A DNA stretch of 64,000 nt from NCBI RefSeq assembly GCF_002949735.1, contig NZ_CP026681.1:7532501-7596500 (forward strand), given 5' to 3'. How positions within the stretch are numbered: the first letter of the stretch is position 1; each line of letters begins with the position of its first letter. The notes below the pieces were generated by a model. It was given only the letters and a program-made list of their open reading frames with translations, had not been told where the DNA came from and searched no databases. Below, piece after piece: positions 44,632 through 53,223 of this stretch. A program made the position numbers and the translations under genes. The DNA comes from Nostoc sp. 'Peltigera membranacea cyanobiont' N6. GTDB taxonomy: Bacteria > Cyanobacteriota > Cyanobacteriia > Cyanobacteriales > Nostocaceae.

Positions 44632-46812
44632 ATGGCAAAATCTAAGAAAAGCGCTACCCCCATCAATCTCAGCGATCCACAATATTATCTTAACCGAGAG
44701 TTAAGCTGGTTAGAATTTAATGGCAGGGTGTTACATGAAGCCTGTGACGATCGCACGCCGCTTCTCGAACGCCTCAAGTTTTTAGCAATCTTCAACTCTA
44801 ATTTAGATGAATTTTTCATGGTGCGGGTTGCTGGTTTAAAACAACAAGTAGAGGCGAAAGTCAGCCTATTAACTCCCGATGGTCGGACACCACAACAACA
44901 GCTAGACGATATTAGGTCTACCCTGATTCCTCATGTAAAGAAAGAGCATCAACATTTTGAGGAAATACTTCGTCCATTATTAGCAAATCATGGCATCCAT
45001 ATTCTGGATTACATAGATTTGAATCAAAAACAGCGCACTCATCTAAATAACTATTTTGAGGAACATATATTTCCAGTTTTGACCCCTTTGGCTGTTGATC
45101 CTAGTCATCCGTTTCCTTTTATTTCTAATCTCAGTCTGAATCTTGCTGTGGTAGTTAAAAACCCAGACACTGAAGAAGAATTCTTTGCCAGAGTTAAAGT
45201 CCCTAGCGTATTACCACGATTTTTACCGATTCCGCCTGAATTGGGAGAGCAAAATAATGACAAACCTACCCACTGGACTGGAGTATCTTTAGAACAAGCG
45301 ATCGCTCATAACTTGGAATCTCTATTTCCAGGGATGAACATTCAAGAATATCATCCGTTCCGCATTACCCGTGATAACGATTTGGTATTAGAAGAAGATG
45401 AAGCAGATGATTTGCTATTAGCGATTGAACAGGAATTGCGAAAACGCCGATTGGGTGGAAGTCCAGTCAGGCTAGAAATTCAATCCCAGACTCCTGAAAT
45501 AGTGCGATCGCGATTATTGCACGATTTGGAATTAACAGAAAGCGATCTCTACGAAGTAGACGGTCTGTTGGGATTGCGAGATTTGATGTCTTTTATGGCC
45601 TTGCCATTGCCGGAACTCAAAGATCCACCACGCCAATCTGTTGTACCATTACGCCTGCAAAGGCTGAGGGAACCAAGTTTAGATCCAGATGCACTGGAGA
45701 CAGACGAAGGAAAAGACTTTTTTGCTGTGATTCGAGAAAAGGATTTACTAGTACACCATCCCTATCAATCTTTTTCGGCAACAGTAGTGCGCTTTATTAC
45801 CCATGCCGCCTACGACTCGGATGTGTTAGCTATCAAGATGACACTTTATCGGACTTCTGGCGACTCACCCATAGTCAACGCCTTAATTGCTGCCGCCGAA
45901 AATGGCAAGCAGGTATCCGTGTTGGTGGAATTAAAGGCGCGATTTGATGAGGAAAATAATATTTACTGGGCAAAACGACTAGAAAGAGTTGGAGTTCATG
46001 TAGTCTATGGTTTAGTGGGACTGAAAACCCACAGTAAAACCGTCATGGTGGTACGGCGCGAAAAAGACCGGATACGTCGCTACGTGCATATTGGCACTGG
46101 TAACTATAACCCCAAAACAGCACGATTGTATACAGATTTGGGATTATTTAGTTGCCGTGAAGAATTAGGTGCTGACATCACGGATCTATTTAATTTCTTG
46201 ACAGGATACTCCCGACAAAAGTCTTATCGAGAGTTGCTGGTTGCACCAGTGAATATGCGCGATCGCTTTTTAGCACTAATTCATCGAGAAATTGAAAATG
46301 TCCAAAATGGGTTTTCTGGACGCATTGTTGCCAAAATGAATTCCCTAGTCGATCCAGAAATTATCGCCACTTTATATGAAGCTTCCCGCGCCGGAGTGCA
46401 AATCGACTTAATTATTAGGGGCGTTTGTTGTTTGCGTCCAGGACTCAAAGATATTAGTGAAAATATTCGCATCATTAGCATCGTCGGTCGCTTTTTAGAA
46501 CACTCTCGGATTTATTATTTCCATAACAATACACAGGAGGAAATCTTTATTGGTAGTGCCGACTGGATGCGCCGCAACCTAGATCGCCGAGTAGAAGTAA
46601 TCGCCCCAGTGAAAGACCCTGACATTGCGAAAGATTTACAAGAAATTATGGGAATTATGCTTGCAGATAATCGCCAAGCTTGGGAATTACAAGCCGATGG
46701 CAGCTACATTCAACGCCGTCCTTATGATGATTCTCCAGAAGCTAATTCACAAAAAATTCTCATGAATATGGTATTACGGTCAACTGGCCTAGCCTCAAAC
46801 CTGATTGATTAA
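44632..46812 (+). CDS. ppk1: Polyphosphate kinase 1
   Basis: The enzyme makes inorganic polyphosphate from ATP, and here is a 726-residue cytosolic or membrane-associated PPK1. YYLNRELSWLEFNGRVLHEA opens the N domain. His467 in LKTHSKTVMVV is the likely autophosphorylated histidine. VHIGTGNYNPKTARLYTDLG and His624 in LEHSRIYYF are the other active-site blocks. Length matches the family. A copy of the MITE-like element begins 5 bp after its stop. Confidence 0.95.
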   Translation: MAKSKKSATPINLSDPQYYLNRELSWLEFNGRVLHEACDDRTPLLERLKFLAIFNSNLDEFFMVRVAGLKQQVEAKVSLLTPDGRTPQQQLDDIRSTLIPHVKKEHQHFEEILRPLLANHGIHILDYIDLNQKQRTHLNNYFEEHIFPVLTPLAVDPSHPFPFISNLSLNLAVVVKNPDTEEEFFARVKVPSVLPRFLPIPPELGEQNNDKPTHWTGVSLEQAIAHNLESLFPGMNIQEYHPFRITRDNDLVLEEDEADDLLLAIEQELRKRRLGGSPVRLEIQSQTPEIVRSRLLHDLELTESDLYEVDGLLGLRDLMSFMALPLPELKDPPRQSVVPLRLQRLREPSLDPDALETDEGKDFFAVIREKDLLVHHPYQSFSATVVRFITHAAYDSDVLAIKMTLYRTSGDSPIVNALIAAAENGKQVSVLVELKARFDEENNIYWAKRLERVGVHVVYGLVGLKTHSKTVMVVRREKDRIRRYVHIGTGNYNPKTARLYTDLGLFSCREELGADITDLFNFLTGYSRQKSYRELLVAPVNMRDRFLALIHREIENVQNGFSGRIVAKMNSLVDPEIIATLYEASRAGVQIDLIIRGVCCLRPGLKDISENIRIISIVGRFLEHSRIYYFHNNTQEEIFIGSADWMRRNLDRRVEVIAPVKDPDIAKDLQEIMGIMLADNRQAWELQADGSYIQRRPYDDSPEANSQKILMNMVLRSTGLASNLID

Positions 46813-46816
46813 AGAC

Positions 46817-46913
46817 CTAGTACCGCAAGGCGGAATTCGTAATTCGTAATTACGATTGCGTAAGGGTTCTAGACATTTCCAATGGTTGGTTTATTTCCGC
46901 CGTGTTGTACTAG
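46817..46913 (-). mobile_element. 97-bp MITE-like element, copy 2
   Basis: The reverse complement is identical to the 33309-33412 copy outside the internal heptamer array. This copy is one 7-bp unit shorter and its units read AATTACG rather than AATTCCG. Confidence 0.85.
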
Positions 46914-47081
46914 TACGTTCTACCGTGACAACTAGCTCAACTTAGTTACTTTTTGAAAACTTTAATTTTTTAAAAAGTTATCTAAGTTGTTTGTCATCGG
47001 TTTACGCAAGTTATTCAACCATTCGATAGATTCAGTGCTGGCACTTGTTCGGATAAACTAGAGAGGTTATTCTGAATAAAT

Positions 47082-47513
47082 TTGTCTTTCCCCTCAATGT
47101 TAATGTTATCCCGTGAGCTTTCTACCTTGCGTGTTCTAGTAGTTGATGACCACGAGCTGACTCGTTTAACCTTACAATTAGTTTTTTCTTGCCAGGAAAA
47201 TATTCAAGTAGTAGGTTTAGCCAGTAATGGTGAAGAAGCTATAGAAATGGTTAAACGCTGCCATCCTGACGTGATTGTTCTAGATTTACAGATGCCGGTC
47301 ATGGATGGCTGGAGTGCGTCTAGTCAGATTAAAGCTATATCTCCGAACACCCAGATCCTTGCTTATTCCTCAGTGGAAGATGTAAATTTTCAGGGGAAGA
47401 AGGCAATGTCTAGCTTTGATGATGTTTGCAAGAAAGATGTACCAACAAGCGAACTCATTGCCTTAGTTAGGCAGTTAGGTCAGCGTGCAGCAGATGGTTC
47501 GGTCGCAGGATAA
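47082..47513 (+). CDS. Stand-alone response-regulator receiver
   Basis: A receiver-only protein of up to 143 residues. It has the acidic pair in VLVVDDHELTR, the phospho-acceptor Asp in VIVLDLQMPVMDG and the Lys in VCKKD. No output domain is present, so it is either a phosphorelay component or a protein-interaction regulator. The start is uncertain: TTG 47082, ATG 47097 or ATG 47103. A strong terminator follows. Confidence 0.85.
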   Translation: MSFPSMLMLSRELSTLRVLVVDDHELTRLTLQLVFSCQENIQVVGLASNGEEAIEMVKRCHPDVIVLDLQMPVMDGWSASSQIKAISPNTQILAYSSVEDVNFQGKKAMSSFDDVCKKDVPTSELIALVRQLGQRAADGSVAG

Positions 47514-47585
47514 ATGATACAGCTATGTTGCTTCGCCAACTCAGGCTTAGTTCAATTCTGGGGATTTAAGGACACAATAGTACTG

Positions 47586-47634
47586 AAGAGCGTCGGTATA
47601 ACCTGAAGTTTAGGGTTAAATCGACGCTCTTTTT
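47586..47634. terminator. Hairpin terminator between convergent genes
   Basis: GAGCGTCG (47588-47595) pairs with CGACGCTC (47622-47629), followed by TTTTT on the plus strand. It lies between the receiver gene and the convergent small gene. Confidence 0.8.
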
Positions 47635-47642
47635 GATAATTT

Positions 47643-47816
47643 CTACTCTACCGAAATGGTGCGTCTAAATTCATCAATTAATTCATCCAGTTCTTCTAAA
47701 GCCTGATTTACGTCAACCCTCAAAGTTCCCAGATTTGGTTGCTCCAGTAGGCTTAACAGGTAATCGCGTTTACTTTGAACTGCAACAATCCGTTCTTTTA
47801 TAGTCTGTAAATCCAT
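47643..47816 (-). CDS. Small coiled-coil-like protein, 57 residues
   Basis: The frame starts MDLQTIKERIVAVQSKRDYL and ends IDEFRRTISVE. It is helical throughout, charged and leucine-rich, with regular heptad-like spacing, which suggests a small coiled coil. It ends at the shared terminator (47586-47634). Codon use looks normal, but no family is recognised. I consider it a real gene because of the clean start, stop and composition. Confidence 0.7.
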   Translation of the reverse strand: MDLQTIKERIVAVQSKRDYLLSLLEQPNLGTLRVDVNQALEELDELIDEFRRTISVE

Positions 47817-48309
47817 TATTTTTTGCCGATCTTTAAACTACCTTTAAGTTTTAAGTTAACTTAAAACCAAGCATTCTGGGGTGTTTAAGTAGGTCAACCT
47901 AATTAAACATTAAACGCTCAAGAGATAGATCCGAGGATATGGCTTTTTATTTATACCACCCACTTGGTGGCTTAAGCTAATACTCTTTCCTAATTTGTTA
48001 CTCATAGCCGATGATAATAAAACTGATACCTTTTCACAAAATTACTGCTACAAGTACGTTGGTAGGATCGTACTGCTGTCCATTTGTCAACTTAAACTAG
48101 AACTCCTCTAAAACCTTGTTTCAGCTAGAGGCTAGGCATTCTCTAGTCAGAGACTCTTGGGGAGACAATCTCTAAAAGCTTCTTAGAGACTGGCTTTTAC
48201 CTTAAGTTGACAATAATGACAGATATACGCCCCTACAGCCGATTAATTTGTTACCAAGATTTTTGGAAATTGTATTGAGGGTATTCAGAATTTATATTAA
48301 TTTAAGCTC
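47817..48309. other. Intergenic region containing a structured palindromic element
   Basis: Apart from the 147-bp element at 48076-48222, this region contains no gene. It includes the promoter of the DUF2854 gene. Confidence 0.5.
48076..48222. repeat. 147-bp palindromic element, structured RNA or MITE
   Basis: The ends are nearly exact inverted repeats: left CTGTCCATTTGTCAACTTAA, right complement CTGTCATTATTGTCAACTTA. Inside, CCTCTA/TAGAGG and TCTCTAA/TTAGAGA form further stems. It is either a miniature transposable element or a structured RNA. Confidence 0.6.
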
Positions 48310-48879
48310 ATGCTACGCAAAATCTCTTTGGGAACACTCGGTTTAACTATCGGCGGTATATTAACCATCATTGGCTTTGTCGCCTATGCCGGTAATAATG
48401 CCACACTCAATCTTGTCGGATTTTTTTACGGGATTCCTCTATTGTTGGGAGGGCTGGCACTAAAAGCTAATGAACTCAAGCCAGTTCCTTTTACCCAAAC
48501 TACATCACCGTCAGCATTGATATTGCGCCAACAGCAAGCAACTGATACTCAAAATAAAATTCGCAAAGATATCACCCGATATTGTTACGGTCAAGATGCT
48601 CATTTAGATACAACACTTTCTTTTCTAGGTTTGAGTCCCACAGACCAGGAACGACCAACTGTCACAGGGTTACAAGAAAAAGAAATCAATGGTAACTATG
48701 CCCTAATTTTAGAATTTGATTCACCGCTAATATCAATTGATGAGTGGCAAAAAAAGCAGGAAAAAATGACCAAATATTTTGGCCCTGGATTGGAAATTCA
48801 AATAACGCAGCCATCAGAAAATACTATTGAGCTAGCGCTGATCAATACTCCAAAAGAGTCGCTAGTAAGTAGTCAATAG
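48310..48879 (+). CDS. DUF2854 membrane protein
   Basis: A 189-residue protein with two N-terminal hydrophobic segments (about 8-28 and 31-52) and a soluble C-terminal domain with QKKQEKMTKYFGPGLEIQIT. This matches the DUF2854 family of cyanobacteria and chloroplasts, of unknown function. Probably thylakoid or plasma-membrane located. It seems monocistronic. Confidence 0.85.
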   Translation: MLRKISLGTLGLTIGGILTIIGFVAYAGNNATLNLVGFFYGIPLLLGGLALKANELKPVPFTQTTSPSALILRQQQATDTQNKIRKDITRYCYGQDAHLDTTLSFLGLSPTDQERPTVTGLQEKEINGNYALILEFDSPLISIDEWQKKQEKMTKYFGPGLEIQITQPSENTIELALINTPKESLVSSQ

Positions 48880-49014
48880 TCAAAGACAAACCGCGATCGC
48901 TTTGGTAGCAGCAATATCGCCTTTGTTCTTGGGATGATGCAGCAATAACAAACCCTCAAACGTGGAAATTATCATATCACTTCACGGTGCTTGAGGGTTC
49001 ATGTTGAGTTAAAA

Positions 49015-49087
49015 CGAGCGCGGCAGGGTTCGAACCTGCGACCAACGGATTAGAAATCCGTGGCTCTATCCACTGAGCTACGCGCCC
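49015..49087 (-). tRNA. trnR: tRNA-Arg (anticodon UCU)
   Basis: The 73-nt reverse complement folds into a complete cloverleaf. The acceptor stem GGGCGCG pairs with CGCGCUC (one G-U). The D arm is GCUC/GAGC, the anticodon stem ACGGA/UCCGU with loop UUUCUAA, and the T arm GCAGG-UUCGAAC-CCUGC. The anticodon UCU reads AGA/AGG arginine codons. CCA is not encoded. No intron. Confidence 0.96.
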
Positions 49088-49444
49088 AACATAAATTAAT
49101 GGCTCCCAAAAGAGTCATCCAAACTATTATATCCTCTTCACCTACCAAGAAGCAATCGAAAATTGCAGATTTCCTGCTAGCAAGGCTAAGATGCTAGTCG
49201 CTAGCTAGTTAATTTACACTAAAAACGAAACAGATGGAGTATTGGTTTAGATATATTGAGTTGTCAAGGGGTTCTTTGCCTGTTAACGCCAACCTCCTCT
49301 GGGCGACTACCTTCGGGAAGGATCTGGCGATCGCTAGGCCGATTCCCACAGTATGCTAGGTAATTTCAGCCTTGGCGATACTGCCAAATCCCATTATATA
49401 TTCCATATTAAGAGTGCCCCTGTGAGGAGTTATTTGCTAGTGCC
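49088..49444. other. Intergenic region, 357 bp
   Basis: No gene or clear repeat. A short open frame near 49353 overlaps the next gene out of frame and looks spurious. The segment CTCTGGGCGACTACCTTCGGGAAGG resembles a dispersed repeat. Confidence 0.45.
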
Positions 49445-50104
49445 ATGTTTATTCTCAAACGGCAGGATGTTGAAATATCAAGCATTCAGCACCCAAAAAA
49501 GGATCAGCAGGTGCCGATCCTTAATTATCAAGGGCAAACTTTTCGCTTGATTAGTGTTTTTAAAGCTAGTCAAGAAGAAGAAGCTAGAGCCTTATGGAGA
49601 GAATTAACGGATAACCGGGGTAAAGCCTGTGTTTTGCTGGAGGAACCGGAACGTTTTAGCGTCTGGGGTAAAATCCGTTTAGAGCAGCTGGATGGTGACA
49701 CAGGTGGTCATGGCAAAACGGCGATTTTAATCCAAGCCAGTATTTTGCTGTTGCAGGGTGTTTCTATCGACATTGAAGAGTTTTTAGGTGCTAGGCAAGC
49801 TTCATTATTTGAAAAAGATATTGCGGAGGTCTTAAAGCAGAAGCAATTTCCTCAAGTATCTTCTCTAGAAGCAGTTAAATATTTGGTATCGACTAATCCT
49901 TTGCCGACAGCCAAAATACCTGATTGGCAAGAAAATCATGTAGTTATCTTGTTACAAGAACTGCATCGATTAGGAAAGGCGTATTTTGGCAATGCTAATT
50001 TTACCAAACAAGTGATTTATAAGCTAGAAGATATGCCAGAAGCCGAGCGATCGCTGTTTATCACTTGGCTAAATCAATCGCCACTGGGTAAACTGTGGCA
50101 GTAG
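49445..50104 (+). CDS. Conserved cyanobacterial-type protein of unknown function
   Basis: A 219-residue soluble protein. The N-terminal half is mixed alpha/beta (FRLISVFKASQEEEARALWR, VLLEEPERFSVWGKIRLEQL). The C-terminal half is helical. No catalytic motif or membrane segment is visible. It begins an apparently co-oriented run with the membrane protein and HTH protein that follow. Not recognised. Confidence 0.75.
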   Translation: MFILKRQDVEISSIQHPKKDQQVPILNYQGQTFRLISVFKASQEEEARALWRELTDNRGKACVLLEEPERFSVWGKIRLEQLDGDTGGHGKTAILIQASILLLQGVSIDIEEFLGARQASLFEKDIAEVLKQKQFPQVSSLEAVKYLVSTNPLPTAKIPDWQENHVVILLQELHRLGKAYFGNANFTKQVIYKLEDMPEAERSLFITWLNQSPLGKLWQ

Positions 50105-50245
50105 TATGGAAATTTCTTAACAAAATTTCGGCTACTAGCACTTGCTTTTGGTGTCCGATTGTGTTTTACCTGGCAGATCCACTGCTAGATATACAGTCCT
50201 TTAAATCAAAATACTGCCAGAGTGCATCTACATAAGTCTTGTCCT

Positions 50246-51097
50246 ATGAATAACTCTTACGAGAATTCTTCCATTTCTAAATCCATTTTCAATACTCAGA
50301 ACATTGTTTTAGCTAATATTGGCTGGGCCGTACTGGCACTGCTATACTTTTTGTTGTTTAGTGCCAAAGTTCCCGGAGCTGATGGCATAGAAACCCGGGC
50401 CGAATGGTATGTGATTGGCACAAATATTTTTGAAGCTTTAGCTTATTTGGGTGCCAGTATCTTATGCTTGAGGAACTGGCTGAGTCCACAAATCGTCAGT
50501 GGGCGAAATGTTTGGCTCTTGATTGGCTTAGGTATGCTTTCCTATTTCGTTGGGGGGATAATTTTCGGATATACCGAAATAATTTTAAAAGATGAACCAG
50601 ACGTGTCTGTAGGCGATATATTTTTTGTACTGAATTATCTATTCCTTGGCGCAGGCATGATTTTAGCTGTGGCTTCCAGGCGAATCAATCTGGAAAAATG
50701 GCAGTGGCTAATTGTGTTAGCAATTGCAGTATTCGGTAGTTTGTTGGCATGGTGGATTTCTATGCAGCAAGAAAGACCCTCAGAACTGCTAGTCGCTATT
50801 TTGAATTGGTTTTACATAGTTAGCGATGTCTTTCTGTTAATTATTGCTACCACTCTGCTGTTAGCCTTTTGGGGGGGAAGAGTTTCCCAGTCTTGGCGAA
50901 TGATTGCAGCTGCGGCCTTTTCGCTTTACATTGCAGATATGTGGTTTAAATACGCCCAAGGCCCCAACTATCAAAGTGGGGAGATATTAGAAGTGTTTTG
51001 GGTATTTAGTGGAGTGTTATTTGGTATGGGCGCTGTCTTAGAATATGACGCATCACTAAGACGAACGCGCCGTACCAGCGGACGTAAACGAGCTTAG
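50246..51097 (+). CDS. Eight-TM membrane protein of unknown function
   Basis: The 283-residue protein has eight hydrophobic segments and a short basic tail (LRRTRRTSGRKRA). The start is ATG 50246 (MNNSYENSS); a GTG at 50222 would add eight residues. Segments resemble the stand-alone membrane part of some bacterial sensor proteins. No enzymatic motif. A helix-turn-helix gene follows 21 bp later, so they likely form an operon. Confidence 0.75.
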   Translation: MNNSYENSSISKSIFNTQNIVLANIGWAVLALLYFLLFSAKVPGADGIETRAEWYVIGTNIFEALAYLGASILCLRNWLSPQIVSGRNVWLLIGLGMLSYFVGGIIFGYTEIILKDEPDVSVGDIFFVLNYLFLGAGMILAVASRRINLEKWQWLIVLAIAVFGSLLAWWISMQQERPSELLVAILNWFYIVSDVFLLIIATTLLLAFWGGRVSQSWRMIAAAAFSLYIADMWFKYAQGPNYQSGEILEVFWVFSGVLFGMGAVLEYDASLRRTRRTSGRKRA

Positions 51098-51118
51098 TAA
51101 AGATTTTTGGTATCTACC

Positions 51119-52120
51119 GTGAGAAAACTAACAGACTCTGACAAGCAAGAAATTCTTAAGTTATATCGAGAGACTGCCGAAACAACCTCAACTTTGGCAG
51201 AACGCTATGGTGTGAGTAACTCGACAATTAGTCGCCTGCTCAAAAGCACTTTGCCAGAGGATGAGTATGAATACTTAGTCTCCTTAAAGCGGGCTGCGAG
51301 AACTCCTGAAGGGAGGGCGCAGGTAAGCTACGAGCAGTTACCTCTACTGACTCAACCGGAGCCGGAGCCGGAGATAGAAGTTCCACCCATCGAAAGCCCA
51401 CCCTTAGAAATACCAAAGGTTGAGCCATTACCACGTCGCATAATTCATGTAGAGCAGGAACTTTTCTCAGAGGAAACGGCAGAGTCTCTCGCTGCTAGAC
51501 GGGTGCGCCGTCGCCCCTCGGCGGCGGAAAAACCGAAGCTCAGAGTCACAGAGAAATTAGAAACTCCAGAGCAAAAGCCGCCGGAAATAGTCAGCATCTC
51601 TATCCCACCGCTAAAGAATGAACATCCAGCAGCGGCTATCATCGCGCACATGCTGGGCGATGATTTGCTAGACGAATCAGAAGATTTAGACGATTTAGAA
51701 GATGATGATTTAGAAGATGACGACTTTGAGGAAGAAGACTTCGATGATGATGACCTGGATGATGAAAGGCCGTTAGTTACAAAAAGAAGACCAGGTGAAG
51801 CATCGGTTCAAGTTTTACCTCTGTCGATAGCCAATTTGCCGAAAACTTGCTATTTGGTAATTGACCGTTCCTCGGAATTAATTACCCGACCCCTCAAGGA
51901 CTTTGGTGATTTAGGGCAAATTCCCAGTCTGGAAACCCAGCAGAGAACTCTGCCGGTGTTTGATAATCATCGCGTCGCCAAGCGTTTTTCTACCAAGCGC
52001 GATCGCGTGATTAAAGTTCCTGATAGTAAAATGCTTCATAAGGCTCGGACTCATCTCCAAGCTAAGGGCATTACACGACTGTTGATTGATGGTCAGGTCT
52101 ATTCCTTGTCTACGGTTTAA
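51119..52120 (+). CDS. HTH DNA-binding-like protein with acidic tract
   Basis: A 333-residue protein from GTG 51119; a TTG at 51107 is also possible. The N-terminus (KLTDSDKQEILKLYRETAE, TTSTLAERYGVSNSTISRLL) is a helix-turn-helix of the transposase/Trp-repressor-like class. A Pro/Glu-rich linker with Arg clusters follows. An extremely acidic Asp/Glu tract covers about 185-220. The C-terminal ~110 residues form a compact domain with PKTCYLVIDRSSELITRPLK. It may be a regulator or nucleoid-associated protein, and its membrane-protein neighbour hints at signalling. No exact family recognised. Confidence 0.75.
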   Translation: MRKLTDSDKQEILKLYRETAETTSTLAERYGVSNSTISRLLKSTLPEDEYEYLVSLKRAARTPEGRAQVSYEQLPLLTQPEPEPEIEVPPIESPPLEIPKVEPLPRRIIHVEQELFSEETAESLAARRVRRRPSAAEKPKLRVTEKLETPEQKPPEIVSISIPPLKNEHPAAAIIAHMLGDDLLDESEDLDDLEDDDLEDDDFEEEDFDDDDLDDERPLVTKRRPGEASVQVLPLSIANLPKTCYLVIDRSSELITRPLKDFGDLGQIPSLETQQRTLPVFDNHRVAKRFSTKRDRVIKVPDSKMLHKARTHLQAKGITRLLIDGQVYSLSTV

Positions 52121-52194
52121 GATTGGGCATGGGGCATTAGGCATTGGTTATTCCCCTTGTGTTCCCAGTCCCCAGTCCCCAGTCTCTAGTCCCT
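52121..52194. repeat. STRR region next to the first ADP-ribosylglycohydrolase stop
   Basis: Degenerate GGGCATT heptamers (52126-52150) and three CCCCAGT-type units (about 52162-52185) end a few bases before the minus-strand stop at 52195. Confidence 0.7.
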
Positions 52195-53136
52195 TCAACT
52201 ATAGACAGCCCTTGTAAAACGCTCTGCCAAGTAGATAATGTCTTGTCTACGGGCAATTTGGTTCATCCATTTTTGGGGAATATTTTCCACCCCGTAATAA
52301 ATTCCCGCTAACCCACCAGTGACAGCAGCAGTAGTATCGGTATCTCCGCCTAAGTTGACAGCTTTCAGCACTGCTTCCGAATAAGACGAGCTATTTAATA
52401 AACACCATAGGGACGATTCCAAGGTATCAATCACATAGCCACCAGAATTAATCTCTTCAACTGGTAACTTGGCAATCTCACCACTGAAAATTCTACCAAA
52501 ATGCGGCTTTTCTAACAAAAATTCTCGAACAGAATATATTGTTTGGATATCTTGTAATGCTTGTAGATAAGCTGTTTGGGGGTTAGCACCTTCTAAGAGC
52601 GCCACTGCAATACTAATATAAATGCCACAGGCCATTTGCGATCGCGGATGAGCATGAGTAATGCAAGAAACTTGATGCACCCGCGCAATCAATTCATCCA
52701 GAGTTAAACTTTTGTGACAATAAGCCATCGGCAAGATTCTCATTAAAGAACCATTGCCATTGCTATTTTCACTACTACCACCGGCTTCCAAGGGTGGAGT
52801 CCCTTGTTTCCAGTTGACAATTGCTAAAAATGTGGTGTTACCGATATCAAATACTTCGCCTTGAGCAGTCCAGTAACTTTCGTGATACCAGCGCCAGAAG
52901 GAATCAGCAATCGCATCTAGTGAAAATCCGTCACAAAGACATTCTGCCAAACAAAAGGTCAACGAACTGTCATCTGACCACGTACCAGCAGGAACATCCC
53001 AAGTTCCATAACCCAGCATTGATATGACTGGAGATTTTACTCGTTCGGCGCGGCTGGTGAATTCTACTGGCACACCCAACGCATCACCAACACATAAACC
53101 CATCAAACCAGACAACGTTTTTGCATCGGTTAGCAT
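52195..53136 (-). CDS. ADP-ribosylglycohydrolase, copy A
   Basis: A 313-residue all-helical ADP-ribosyl hydrolase (DraG/ARH family) that removes ADP-ribose from proteins or small molecules using two Mg ions. Motifs: GLCVGDALGVPVEF, TWSDDSSLTFCLAE (first metal cluster) and NLGGDTDTTAAVTGGLAG (second metal cluster). A tandem homolog follows at 53224. The target is unknown. No nitrogenase gene lies nearby, so a DraG role in nitrogenase control is not shown. Confidence 0.9.
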   Translation of the reverse strand: MLTDAKTLSGLMGLCVGDALGVPVEFTSRAERVKSPVISMLGYGTWDVPAGTWSDDSSLTFCLAECLCDGFSLDAIADSFWRWYHESYWTAQGEVFDIGNTTFLAIVNWKQGTPPLEAGGSSENSNGNGSLMRILPMAYCHKSLTLDELIARVHQVSCITHAHPRSQMACGIYISIAVALLEGANPQTAYLQALQDIQTIYSVREFLLEKPHFGRIFSGEIAKLPVEEINSGGYVIDTLESSLWCLLNSSSYSEAVLKAVNLGGDTDTTAAVTGGLAGIYYGVENIPQKWMNQIARRQDIIYLAERFTRAVYS

Positions 53137-53223
53137 TGTTCAACCAGCATAAAACTTTTCTACAACTGATTTTACTTGCGAAAAGCCGTTAATAAAACGC
53201 TTGGTATAATTTCTAATTCCAAA

